A stretch of DNA of 48,802 nt from Deltaproteobacteria bacterium (GTDB lineage Bacteria; Desulfobacterota; Binatia; UBA1149; CAITLU01). The notes under the pieces were generated by a model. That model searched no databases, was not told the DNA's origin, and saw nothing but the letters and a program-made list of their open reading frames with translations. The position numbers and the translations under genes are program-made. Of this stretch, positions 8,508 to 16,309 are shown one piece after another. The DNA lies in the NCBI GenBank assembly GCA_016218925.1, contig JACRCR010000081.1, positions 1-48,802 of the forward strand, written 5' to 3'. The stretch's first letter is position 1. Each line of letters starts with the position of its first letter.

Positions 8508-9721
8508 CAGTTGTCGGTGATCAGCGTGGGTTCGGGCCTGCCGGTGGCAAGGCCGCGACGCTTCCGAGTGCCGCTACGCTCCGCCGCCGCCTGCGCCAAG
8601 TGGTCTCGTTCGCGTGGGCGTTCGCGCTGCTTGCGGCGGGATGCGCCGGCCAGCCGCGAGGCGCCTGCGACCCGGAGCCGCCGCCGGGGGCACTCGGTTC
8701 GATCTGCGGGTTCGCCAACCCCGAGGACGTCGAGGTGGTAACGACCGCGCGACTGCTGCTCGTCAGTCAGATGCGGCGCGGCGCCGGCGGGGGATCTCTG
8801 GCGGCGATCCCGCTCGATACTGCGGCGCAGCCGGCCGCGATTCCGCTGCGCCTGTGGCCGACTGAGGATCGGGGCCGCGACGTCGCGGCGACGCCCGCCA
8901 TCGGGGATCCGTCGTGCACCGAGCCTCCGTCGGCGGACCGCTTCGCGCCTCATGGGATCGCCTCCGCTGCGACGAAGACCCCGGGCATCGTTCGCGTCGC
9001 CGTGGTCGGCCACGGTGAGCGAGAGGCGGTCGAACTTTTCGATCTCGCCGGGGCCGGCGACGCTGCCACGCTGTCGTGGCGTGGCTGCGTCCCGCTGCCG
9101 CCCGCAGTGGTCGCAAATGATCTCAGCATCGCCGCCGAGTCGGAACTCGTCGTCTCCAACTACATGCCGGCGATGGCGGGGTGGCGAGGCCTCTACTACA
9201 CGCTGGCCAGCGGACTGGGCCGCAGCACCGGCGATGTCATGGAGTGGCGCCCCGGGACGGGCTGGCGACATCTACCCGGTACGGTGGCGCCTGCGCCCAA
9301 CGGTGTGCTGGTCTCGCCGGACGCGGCGGCTGTCTTCTACGCGGAAACCGGCTCGGGCCTGGTTCGACGAGTGCCGCGCAGCGGCGCGCCGGGCGATGCC
9401 CGCGCGCTTTCCGTGACGATTGGCGGCAATCCGGACAACCTCTCGCTGGGTCTTCACGGAAAGATCCTGGTCGCCACGCACACCGACGGCGCGTCGTTCC
9501 TGCTGTGTGTGCTCGGTCGCCTGCCGTGCCGCACCGGATGGTCGTTGTTCGAGCTGGATCCGGTCGATCTGAAGGCCGAGTTGCTGATGCACCACGACGG
9601 CGCGGTGGTCGGAGCAGTGGCATCGGCGGCGGAATTCGAAGGACGCGTGTACTTCGGTGCGGTGTTCGACGATCGCATCGGCGTTTGGCAACGCGGCGCC
9701 TGGCCGATTCCGGCCAGATGA
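8504..9721 (+). CDS. Paraoxonase (PON)-like lactonase/arylesterase lipoprotein
   Basis: This 405-residue protein begins with a basic n-region (RRRLRQ), a hydrophobic core and the lipobox LAAGC with Cys47, so it is a probable lipoprotein. The mature part matches the six-bladed calcium-dependent paraoxonase propeller. Its ligands can be placed against human PON1: Glu74-Asp75 (NPEDVEVV; PON1 Glu53), His150 (PHGIA; His115), Asn205-Asp206 (ANDLS; Asn168-Asp169), Asn266 (PNGVLVSPD; Asn224), Asp311-Asn312 (PDNLS; Asp269-Asn270) and His326 (ATHTDG; His285). Spacing between these residues agrees closely (Asn266 to Asp311 is 45, as in PON1). PONs hydrolyse lactones and aryl esters. The GTG start overlaps the TetR stop. 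The homology is read by eye. Confidence 0.75.
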   Translation: MTVVGDQRGFGPAGGKAATLPSAATLRRRLRQVVSFAWAFALLAAGCAGQPRGACDPEPPPGALGSICGFANPEDVEVVTTARLLLVSQMRRGAGGGSLAAIPLDTAAQPAAIPLRLWPTEDRGRDVAATPAIGDPSCTEPPSADRFAPHGIASAATKTPGIVRVAVVGHGEREAVELFDLAGAGDAATLSWRGCVPLPPAVVANDLSIAAESELVVSNYMPAMAGWRGLYYTLASGLGRSTGDVMEWRPGTGWRHLPGTVAPAPNGVLVSPDAAAVFYAETGSGLVRRVPRSGAPGDARALSVTIGGNPDNLSLGLHGKILVATHTDGASFLLCVLGRLPCRTGWSLFELDPVDLKAELLMHHDGAVVGAVASAAEFEGRVYFGAVFDDRIGVWQRGAWPIPAR

Positions 9722-10089
9722 GGGACGGCGATCGGTTCGGGCGCGCGCGGTACCAGCGATCTTTCTTGTTGAAGCAAAACAAAAAAGTGACCGCTCTCAC
9801 TTCCGTAGGCGCTGTTCTCGTGTGTAATGAGTAGCGCTCAGGGTGGTGGCGGTCACAGGGGGGCTGTCACCGCCGATCAGGATCGGCCGGGAGGATTCGG
9901 ATCGCCCGACGCATCGTCAGATCGCAGTGTGTGCGCATTGCAGCCGTTGCGCCATTCGTCATAGCTTCGCCGCCGGTGCAACATCGGCCCACAGTGTAGA
10001 TGCGTCGCGGGTCTGGCGGCTCGCGAATGCTGTTTCGGTAGATTTCCACGACGCACCTTCGTATGCGTCGGATTCACGGAGAGGGCCGC
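9722..10089. other. Intergenic region before the histidine kinase
   Basis: These 368 bases contain no convincing gene on either strand. The A-rich patch at 9774-9786 stands out in this GC-rich window and belongs to the minus-strand hairpin described separately. A TGTAAT at 9823-9828 could be a -10 element, but no fitting -35 was found. Confidence 0.4.
9774..9802 (-). terminator. Intrinsic-terminator-like hairpin, minus orientation
   Basis: Read on the minus strand, AAGTGA-GAGCGG-TCACTT forms a six-base-pair stem with a six-base loop and is followed by a run of Ts broken by single Gs (TTTTGTTTTG). No minus-strand gene ends here. On the plus strand the hairpin has no T run, so it is not an obvious terminator for the paraoxonase gene. 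Confidence 0.4.
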
Positions 10090-11565
10090 ATGTCGACCGA
10101 CCGCCAGGGACCGCCAGCCGAAGCGACAGTCGCCGCGAACGGGCAAGCTCGGGGGATCGACTCGTTCTCGCCCGACCACGCTCGCTTGACCAAGGCCAAG
10201 GACGCGCGTTCCCCGCGTGCCGCGCTTCGTCAGTACGTCGCCGAACGGTGGCAGCCTACCTTCGCGATGCGAGTGGTCGTCGGAGCGCGTTTGCTGCTCG
10301 CCGGCACCGCTGCGCTGATGGTCACGACGCTCGCATTCGGAGCTGCTCTGCCGGGTGTAGAGTACGGCGTGCTGGTGACGTTGTGTCTGGTGCAAGTCGC
10401 GACGATCGCCGGCATCCGCAAGGTGACCTCGCCGGGCGCGGCCAGGGCGCTGATGCTGGCCTCGAGCTGCGTCGACTCCGTGCTGGTAGCGTCGGCAGCG
10501 GCGATCGGAGGACGCACCGTCACGGCGGTCGCGTTCTGCACCACGTTCCCGATGGCTTGCGCTGCCGTCGTACCCTGGCGACCTGGCGATCAGGCTCTGC
10601 TCGCCGTGATCGAACTGGCGGCCACCGTGGCCAACGGCTGTGTCGTCGACGGCGCTGTGAGTCTGGCGGGAGGTGAACCGGCCGTCATGCTGATCGAGAC
10701 ACTGTTTCTGGGCGCTTCCGTGGTCATTACCTACGAACTCGAACGTACCCGGCTGGCTGGCGGCGCCGAGGAAATGGCCAGGCATCGCTCGGACCAGACA
10801 CTGCAGGAACTGAACGTAGAGTTGGAACGGCGCGTGGCCGAACGCACCTACGAGCTCGAAGGAAGGACGCGGGAACTCGAGCGCGTGGTCAAGGAACTGC
10901 AATCGATGAGCTACACCGTCTCGCACGACTTGCGCGCGCCACTGCGCCACATCAACGGGTTCAGCACGGCCCTGCGTGAGGAATATGCCGAAGCGCTCGG
11001 GCAGCGAGGCTGCGCCTACGTGGACCGCATGTGTGCAGCGACACAGCACATGGGATCGATGATCGATTCGATGCTCAGGCTCGGTCGAGTGACCCGCGCG
11101 GACCTCGCACGAGAATCGGTCAATCTGAGCGCGATCGTTCGCTCTCTCTCCAACGATCTGCAGGCGACCGCGCCGGACCGTGAGGTGAGGTGGATAATAC
11201 AGGATGACGTCTGGGCGAGCGGCGACAGCGGTCTGCTGCGCGTGGCGATCGAGAACCTGGTCGACAATGCGCTCAAGTTCAGCAGAGACCGCACGCCGTC
11301 CTACGTCGAGTTCGGGATGGATGACGGCGGCGGCGAGGCCGTCTACTACGTCCGCGACAACGGCGTCGGTTTCGACATGCGTTACTACGACAAGCTCTTC
11401 CGGCTCTTTACCCGCTTGCACGGGCACGAAGAGTTCGAAGGGTCGGGAATCGGGCTGGCGACAGTCCAGCGCGCGATCGAGCGTCACGGTGGGAGAATCT
11501 GGGCCCACTCGGCCGTTGCCAAAGGAACGACCTTCTTCTTCACTCTGGGCGCCGCCGCTTCCTAG
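10090..11565 (+). CDS. Membrane sensor histidine kinase
   Basis: This 491-residue protein starts at ATG 10090, preceded by GGAGAGG; an upstream in-frame ATG (10063) is less well placed. Residues about 55-220 hold five or six hydrophobic segments forming a membrane sensor without a recognisable periplasmic domain. A coiled coil (about 225-270, QTLQELNVELERRVAERTYE) links it to the HisKA domain. The phosphorylated His279 lies in YTVSHDLRAPLRHINGF, a form common in phytochrome-like kinases. The ATPase has N box IENLVDNALKFS, G1 DNGVGFDMRYYDKLF and G2 GSGIGLATVQ. No response regulator is adjacent, so it is an orphan here. The signal is unknown. Confidence 0.92.
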   Translation: MSTDRQGPPAEATVAANGQARGIDSFSPDHARLTKAKDARSPRAALRQYVAERWQPTFAMRVVVGARLLLAGTAALMVTTLAFGAALPGVEYGVLVTLCLVQVATIAGIRKVTSPGAARALMLASSCVDSVLVASAAAIGGRTVTAVAFCTTFPMACAAVVPWRPGDQALLAVIELAATVANGCVVDGAVSLAGGEPAVMLIETLFLGASVVITYELERTRLAGGAEEMARHRSDQTLQELNVELERRVAERTYELEGRTRELERVVKELQSMSYTVSHDLRAPLRHINGFSTALREEYAEALGQRGCAYVDRMCAATQHMGSMIDSMLRLGRVTRADLARESVNLSAIVRSLSNDLQATAPDREVRWIIQDDVWASGDSGLLRVAIENLVDNALKFSRDRTPSYVEFGMDDGGGEAVYYVRDNGVGFDMRYYDKLFRLFTRLHGHEEFEGSGIGLATVQRAIERHGGRIWAHSAVAKGTTFFFTLGAAAS

Positions 11566-11586
11566 CGCCGTGCCCGGTTTTCCCGG

Positions 11587-13299
11587 CTACGGTTCGTAGC
11601 GAACCGGCAGGTACTCCGGGAACCACATCGCGCGCGTGACTTTCTCCTCCAGGTCCACCAGCACGTCCGCGTCGGCGTGTCCGTCCGCCACCGCTCGCCG
11701 CGCCACGGCGCAGGCGACCGCATGCGAGCACTCGCGGATCCGCGATAACTTGGGGAACACCGACGACTCGGCGAAATCTTCGCTTGTGACCTGTTCGGCC
11801 AGAGCCTTGGCCGCCGCCAGGAACATGCCGTCACTGACTCTCCTGGCTCCTGCGACGCAGACCCCGAGACCCACGCCGGGGAAAATGTAGGCGTTGTTGC
11901 ACTGGCCGATGCGGTACGTCTTGCCGTTGTACTGGACCGGATCGAACGGGCTGCCGGTGGCGACGATGCCGCGGCCATCCGTCCAGCGGATGGCTTGTTC
12001 CGCCGTGCATTCGCACTTGGAGGTGGGGTTGGAGAGCGGCAGGATCAACGGGCGTTCGTTGAGCTTGGCCATCAGTTTGATCGCGGCTTCGGTGAACGTG
12101 CCCGGAGTGGCCGACACGCCGATCAGAATCGTCGGCCTCACGTTCGCGATCGTCTCCTCGAGCGTGATCCGCCCGCGATCTTTGCACTGCCAGGTGGCCA
12201 ATTCGTCAACGTCGCGCGCGTGCGCGGCCTTGAAATCCTCCAAGCCCGAGCGGTCGCGAGTAACGAGACCTTTCGAGTCCACCGTCCAGATTCGGCGCCG
12301 GGCCTCATCGACGGGCAATCCGCCTTCGACGAGCGAGGAAACGAACAGGTCGGCGATGCCTTGCCCGGATGCGCCGGCTCCGGCGAAGACCAGCCGCTGA
12401 TCGCGAATCGGCTGGCCGGTCAGGCGCAGCCCGCCGTAGATGCTCGACAGCACCACGGCGGCGGTTCCCTGGATGTCGTCGTTGAACGACGAGAGTTGGT
12501 CTCGGAAGCGGTGCAGTTGCTTGATCGCGTTGGCCTTGAGGAAGTCCTCCCACTGCAACAGCACGTTGGGGAACATCTTCTTCACCGCAGCGATGAACTT
12601 GTCGACGAAGTTCTGATAGTCGTCGCCCGTCACGCGTCTCTGACGCAGGCCCAGATAGAGTGGGTCTTTGAGGAGCTCTTCGTTGTTGGTTCCCACATCG
12701 AGGATGATCGGGAGCGTGTTGTACGGAGCGATGCCGGCGCAGGTCGTGTACAGACACAGCTTGCCGATCGGGATGCCCATTCCGCCGATGCCTTGATCGC
12801 CCAGTCCCAGGATGCGCTCGCCGTCGGTCACCACGATCACCGACGGGTCCGGCGTCCGGAAGTTCGCGAGCACCTTCTCTATGTGGTCGCGCTGGTCGTA
12901 GCTTATGTATAGCCCGCGGCCGCGCCGGTAGATGTGGGAATATCGCTGGCAAGCCTCGCCGACGACCGGCGTATAGACGATGGGAAGCATCTCGTCGATC
13001 CGCTCGTGCAGCAGGCGGAAGAACAGCGTTTCGTTGCGGTCCTGCAGGCTGGCCAGATAGATGAACTTCTCGATCGGCGTTCCGCTGGCCCGGAAATTCT
13101 CGTAGACGCGCTGGAGATGCTCGTCGATCGTGCAGATCACGGGTGGGAGCAGTCCTCGCAGATCCAGTTCGTTCCGCTCCTCTGCCGTGAACGCCGTGCC
13201 CTTGTTGATGAACGGGTTCATCAGCAGAGACCTGCCCTTGACCGAAGTAGCGATGTACTTCTGCGAAGTCGCGGGGTCCACCTTTATCTGGAAGTTCAT
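11587..13299 (-). CDS. NAD-dependent malic enzyme
   Basis: This 570-residue enzyme oxidatively decarboxylates malate to pyruvate and CO2 in the cytoplasm. ATG 13299 is chosen because AGAGGA lies before it. The length equals that of E. coli MaeA (about 565). Motif I is YTPVVGEACQRYSHIYRRGRG with the catalytic Tyr. GLGDQGIGGMGIPIGK, FNDDIQGTAAVVL (metal-binding Asp residues) and the nucleotide fold VFAGAGASGQGIADL follow in order, with SNPTSKCECT near the C-terminus. It is the large eukaryote/MaeA-like class, not the short MaeB type. Together with the nearby pyruvate phosphate dikinase it could convert malate to PEP. It is convergent with the kinase, 21 bases apart. Confidence 0.95.
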   Translation of the reverse strand: MNFQIKVDPATSQKYIATSVKGRSLLMNPFINKGTAFTAEERNELDLRGLLPPVICTIDEHLQRVYENFRASGTPIEKFIYLASLQDRNETLFFRLLHERIDEMLPIVYTPVVGEACQRYSHIYRRGRGLYISYDQRDHIEKVLANFRTPDPSVIVVTDGERILGLGDQGIGGMGIPIGKLCLYTTCAGIAPYNTLPIILDVGTNNEELLKDPLYLGLRQRRVTGDDYQNFVDKFIAAVKKMFPNVLLQWEDFLKANAIKQLHRFRDQLSSFNDDIQGTAAVVLSSIYGGLRLTGQPIRDQRLVFAGAGASGQGIADLFVSSLVEGGLPVDEARRRIWTVDSKGLVTRDRSGLEDFKAAHARDVDELATWQCKDRGRITLEETIANVRPTILIGVSATPGTFTEAAIKLMAKLNERPLILPLSNPTSKCECTAEQAIRWTDGRGIVATGSPFDPVQYNGKTYRIGQCNNAYIFPGVGLGVCVAGARRVSDGMFLAAAKALAEQVTSEDFAESSVFPKLSRIRECSHAVACAVARRAVADGHADADVLVDLEEKVTRAMWFPEYLPVRYEP

Positions 13300-13838
13300 A
13301 CGGTTCCTCTTTCCGGGGCTCACGCCAGCGGCTGGCTCCTGTGCGCGCGTCGCGGGCCGGTCGCCTGCACGGTCAATTCATTGCGCCATGAAGTCCACGC
13401 CGCGAAAGGGCGGGCTGACTCGCCCGGGACGCGGCAGCCTCTCTCGGGTCGGTCTCGCCCCGCCCGGCGGTACCGGTCCTTGGCGAAGGCCTACTCTGTT
13501 ACCGACCTGCGACGCCGGGTCAAATGCGCGATGTACGAGAGAGATCGTCCGGAGAACGCCTCGCCGCCAGCGGCGTCGGCCAGCCCAGACACGTTTCGGA
13601 TGTGTCGGCCGCCCGCCGGGCTACGCGCGTTGGGACCGGCGGCGCGGGCTCCGGCCGGAACCGCCCGAGTCCGCGAAAGACGTCACGGGGGCGGGAGCGC
13701 TAAGCAGCAGAGTGCCGGCCCGGCGACGGTGCATGTGATCGACGAGCTGCGCCAGGAAGCGGACTTCGGCGCAGCGGATCCGTGGAGGTGAAGTCGACGC
13801 CGGGTCTTGCCGGGCCGGACAGTCGCAGGCGGCGCCAC
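13300..13838. other. Intergenic region upstream of malic enzyme
   Basis: No supported gene is seen in these 539 bases; the open frames have low-quality codon use and no family motifs. On the minus strand TTGACC (13518-13523) and TAACAG (13496-13501), spaced by 16, are a weak promoter candidate for malic enzyme with a leader of nearly 200 bases. The right part is GC-rich with several short palindromes. Confidence 0.35.
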
Positions 13839-14315
13839 TCAGGCGGCCTCGGCCAACGCGGCGTCGACCAGCGCAGTCAGGCGCCGCAGCCCTTCCACCG
13901 ATTCGCTCTCCATCTTGGCTCGGAAGTACAGCTTGTCGAACAGCCACAAGTGCCACGGCAACTCGTAGCAGAACGTTCGCAGCAGGCGCGTACCGCGGCC
14001 TTCCTCTCTGAGTTGATACTCGAGCCGCACGTTCGCACCCGAGAGTAGTGGCAAGTCGATTTCTGTCGTGACGATGCTCCAGCTCTCCGGCGGCACGCTG
14101 CTGACGACCCGCCACCTGACGTGGCCCGGGAAGTACCCTGCCGTCAGCACCTTTTCCTCGGATTCGTCGCCGGGCTGCCCCGGCTTCAGCGTCTGTCCGG
14201 TGACCGCTTGGGTGGCCGGGTGCCACTTCGGCCAGTGTCCGGTGGTCGTGATGAACTCGAATACCTCGGCACGCGGCCTGCGAAAGAATGCTTCGTGGTG
14301 CAATGTTTGCGACAT
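13839..14315 (-). CDS. SRPBCC (START/polyketide-cyclase-like) protein
   Basis: This 158-residue protein starts at ATG 14315 with GAGG upstream; an upstream in-frame extension to 14357 lacks a good ribosome site. The opening beta strand and helix (SQTLHHEAFFRRPRAEVFEFITTTGHWPKWHPAT) match the SRPBCC helix-grip fold, where the Pro-x-Trp-x-x-W/H region packs against a long C-terminal helix (here ESVEGLRRLTALVDAAL). Such proteins bind hydrophobic ligands or act as cyclases or dehydrases; catalytic residues are not diagnostic. The TetR gene ends 42 bases upstream on the same strand, so both are probably co-transcribed from the promoter/operator at 15119-15148. Confidence 0.8.
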   Translation of the reverse strand: MSQTLHHEAFFRRPRAEVFEFITTTGHWPKWHPATQAVTGQTLKPGQPGDESEEKVLTAGYFPGHVRWRVVSSVPPESWSIVTTEIDLPLLSGANVRLEYQLREEGRGTRLLRTFCYELPWHLWLFDKLYFRAKMESESVEGLRRLTALVDAALAEAA

Positions 14316-14357
14316 GATCGACCTCGCTCGATTCTGTGGGTGGATTCCTTTGGACAC

Positions 14358-14975
14358 CTATTTCGCGCGCGGTGCTTGCGCGCGGTTGCGTCTCAGTGCG
14401 TAGCCGCAGGTGTCCAGCAGCAACGCTTCGAGGCTCTTGGACGGTACGACGCCGGCTTCGATGTCGCGCCTGAGCGCGGCGGTGGGCAGGTCGACGAGCA
14501 TGAAGCGGACGCTGCGCAGCTCTGCCGCGCCGGCGCGCCCTAGCAGCCGGGCCGCGTAGCCGCGCAGCCCCGCGGCTCCCTGAGCCGTGAGACGTTCGGC
14601 GCGTTGCCGGTGACTCTTCGACCAGCGCTCGGACGCGAAGTCTTCGCGGCGGTGCACCAGCATGAGGCGCGCTTCGCACGGATGGCGCCGGACCCATCGG
14701 CAGGTGAAGGACACGGCTGCCAAGCCGGCTTCGACCGGGTCGTCGTCGCCGCTGAGCGGCGCAAGGAAACTTTCCTGGAACGCCTCCACGAGGTCGAGCC
14801 ACACGGTTGCGAGTATCTCGTCGCGCGACGCGTACCGATGATAGATGGAGCCGACCGGAGCGCCGGCGCGCTCGGCGACGGATGCGATGGTGAGGTTCTG
14901 CGGTCCGATCTCGGCCGACAACTGCTTGGCACACTCCAGGATGGTGGCTTCGGCATGTTGCGCAGGACGTCCCAT
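14358..14975 (-). CDS. TetR family transcriptional regulator
   Basis: This 205-residue protein is taken from ATG 14975, preceded by AAGGAGA; a longer in-frame GTG start at 15095 is possible. The helix-turn-helix occupies residues 8-52: ATILECAKQLSAEIG, LTIASVAERAGAPVGSIYHRYASRDEIL, with the SIYHRYxSRDE recognition end. The rest is helical. A sigma70-like promoter with an inverted repeat in its spacer lies upstream, which suggests autoregulation together with the downstream SRPBCC gene. The inducer is unknown, but a hydrophobic molecule bound by the SRPBCC partner is reasonable. Confidence 0.92.
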   Translation of the reverse strand: MGRPAQHAEATILECAKQLSAEIGPQNLTIASVAERAGAPVGSIYHRYASRDEILATVWLDLVEAFQESFLAPLSGDDDPVEAGLAAVSFTCRWVRRHPCEARLMLVHRREDFASERWSKSHRQRAERLTAQGAAGLRGYAARLLGRAGAAELRSVRFMLVDLPTAALRRDIEAGVVPSKSLEALLLDTCGYALRRNRAQAPRAK

Positions 14976-15118
14976 CGTCTCTCCTTCAGTCCCGATCTGC
15001 TGCGACACTCTTGGTTGCGCGGGAGCCGGCGCGTGGCCTCGGTCGTTGGGCTGCTCCACTGCCGGGACCACCCGGCCTCGCGCCTTTGCCGACACGACCC
15101 GGCGGGTGCCGCCGGGGT

Positions 15119-15148
15119 ATTAGAATAGGAATTCTAGAAAACTGTCAA
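15119..15148 (-). promoter_or_regulatory. Sigma70 promoter with palindromic operator for TetR-SRPBCC pair
   Basis: On the minus strand a perfect -35 TTGACA (15143-15148) is followed after 18 bases by TCTAAT (15119-15124, five of six consensus bases). The spacer and -10 are covered by the inverted repeat TAGAAT-AGGA-ATTCTA (15121-15136). This is a classic steric-repression layout. It drives the TetR gene starting at 14975, leaving a leader of about 135 bases. Confidence 0.6.
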
Positions 15149-15217
15149 GGGCGCCGGCCGGGACCCTTCGCCGGCAAGGCGTTGGACGCGGGCTGCCCGC
15201 TCGGTGCGTGCGCGCCC

Positions 15218-16273
15218 TCAGAGCCCGACGGCCCTGAGCATCACCTCGACCGGTGCTTTCTTGCCGGTGAAGTGACGAAACGCCGCGGCGCCCTGGTGCA
15301 CCAGCATGTGGCGACCGTCGAGCACGGGTCGCCCGGCCTTGCGCGCGGCTTCGAGGAACGGGGTGAGACCGCTGCGGTAGGCGAGGTCGAAGTGCAGGCA
15401 GTCGGCGGGCGTGTTCTCGACCGAGTAGTCCAGGAAAGCGCCGCCCTTCAGACCCACCGGGGTGCAGTTGATCACGAGTTGGCGGCTGGGAAGGAAGTCG
15501 AAATTGTCGAGGATGTCGAGGTCGGCAACGCGGATCGGACCGCGGCCGGCGGCGAACTGGCGGGCCAGCTTCCTGGCCTTGGCAACGGTGCGGTTGGCGA
15601 TGACGATGTCGGCCGCACCGTGTTTGACCAGCGCATGCAGCACCGCGCGCGCGCTGCCGCCGGCGCCGATCACCAGCACGCGTCTGGCGCGCACGCGAAA
15701 CTCATTGGCCACCAGCGCCTGGTGGAAGCCTTCCGCGTCGGTGTTGTCGCCGACGATCTTGCCGCCATCGCGATATATGGTGTTGACCGCGCCGATCGCT
15801 TTGGCGGTATCGGTGAGGCGCTCCACCAGTTTCGCCGCCTCCTCCTTGTACGGAACCGTGACGTTGAGGCCGGCGATACCGAGGCTGTCGAGCGCGTGCA
15901 CCGCCTCGCGAAGGCGTTTGCGCGGAGCGTGAAACGGCACGTAGACGAAGTCGAGGCCGAGCGCCGCGTAGGCAGCGTTGTGCATGCGCGGCGAGAGCGT
16001 GTGTTCGACCGGGTCGCCGAGAATCCCGATAACGCGGGTGGTGCCTTCGACGTGGACGCGCGCGAGCGTCGGCTCACCGCCCGCATCGGGTCGCGGCGCC
16101 TTGGCGGCGACACGCTCGGAACCCTTGTCGTGACTCTTGGCGGCGGCGCCGGTCTGGTCGGCGGCGTACTTCTCGGCGCGTTCGCCGGCGCGCTGCGCGG
16201 CTTCGCTGCCCACGACGTCGACCATTTCGGCGGCGCGCTCGTGCCAGTTGCCGATCTTTCGTCCCGATGACAT
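15218..16273 (-). CDS. aroE: Shikimate dehydrogenase with N-terminal extension
   Basis: This 351-residue protein reduces 3-dehydroshikimate to shikimate with NADPH in aromatic amino-acid synthesis. The enzyme proper begins near residue 80 (RVIGILGDPVEHTLSPRMHN) and has the catalytic Lys143 in NVTVPYKE, the GDNTDAEGF aspartate, the NADP fold VLVIGAGGSARAVLHAL, and NRTVAKARKLA. The family is usually about 270-290 residues, so about 78 residues are extra. This extension is polar, Ala/Lys/Glu-rich and contains no internal start with a good site; its role is unknown. The gene follows ppdK by 36 bases on the same strand. Confidence 0.92.
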   Translation of the reverse strand: MSSGRKIGNWHERAAEMVDVVGSEAAQRAGERAEKYAADQTGAAAKSHDKGSERVAAKAPRPDAGGEPTLARVHVEGTTRVIGILGDPVEHTLSPRMHNAAYAALGLDFVYVPFHAPRKRLREAVHALDSLGIAGLNVTVPYKEEAAKLVERLTDTAKAIGAVNTIYRDGGKIVGDNTDAEGFHQALVANEFRVRARRVLVIGAGGSARAVLHALVKHGAADIVIANRTVAKARKLARQFAAGRGPIRVADLDILDNFDFLPSRQLVINCTPVGLKGGAFLDYSVENTPADCLHFDLAYRSGLTPFLEAARKAGRPVLDGRHMLVHQGAAAFRHFTGKKAPVEVMLRAVGL

Positions 16274-16309
16274 CGCCTGCGACGCTCGCTCCCGGTTCGC
16301 TCGTCGAGC

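Noticed and set aside
13621-14934. 437-codon minus frame across the SRPBCC and TetR genes
   Set aside because: It is an Arg-rich shadow in another frame; both real genes have good ribosome sites and motifs.
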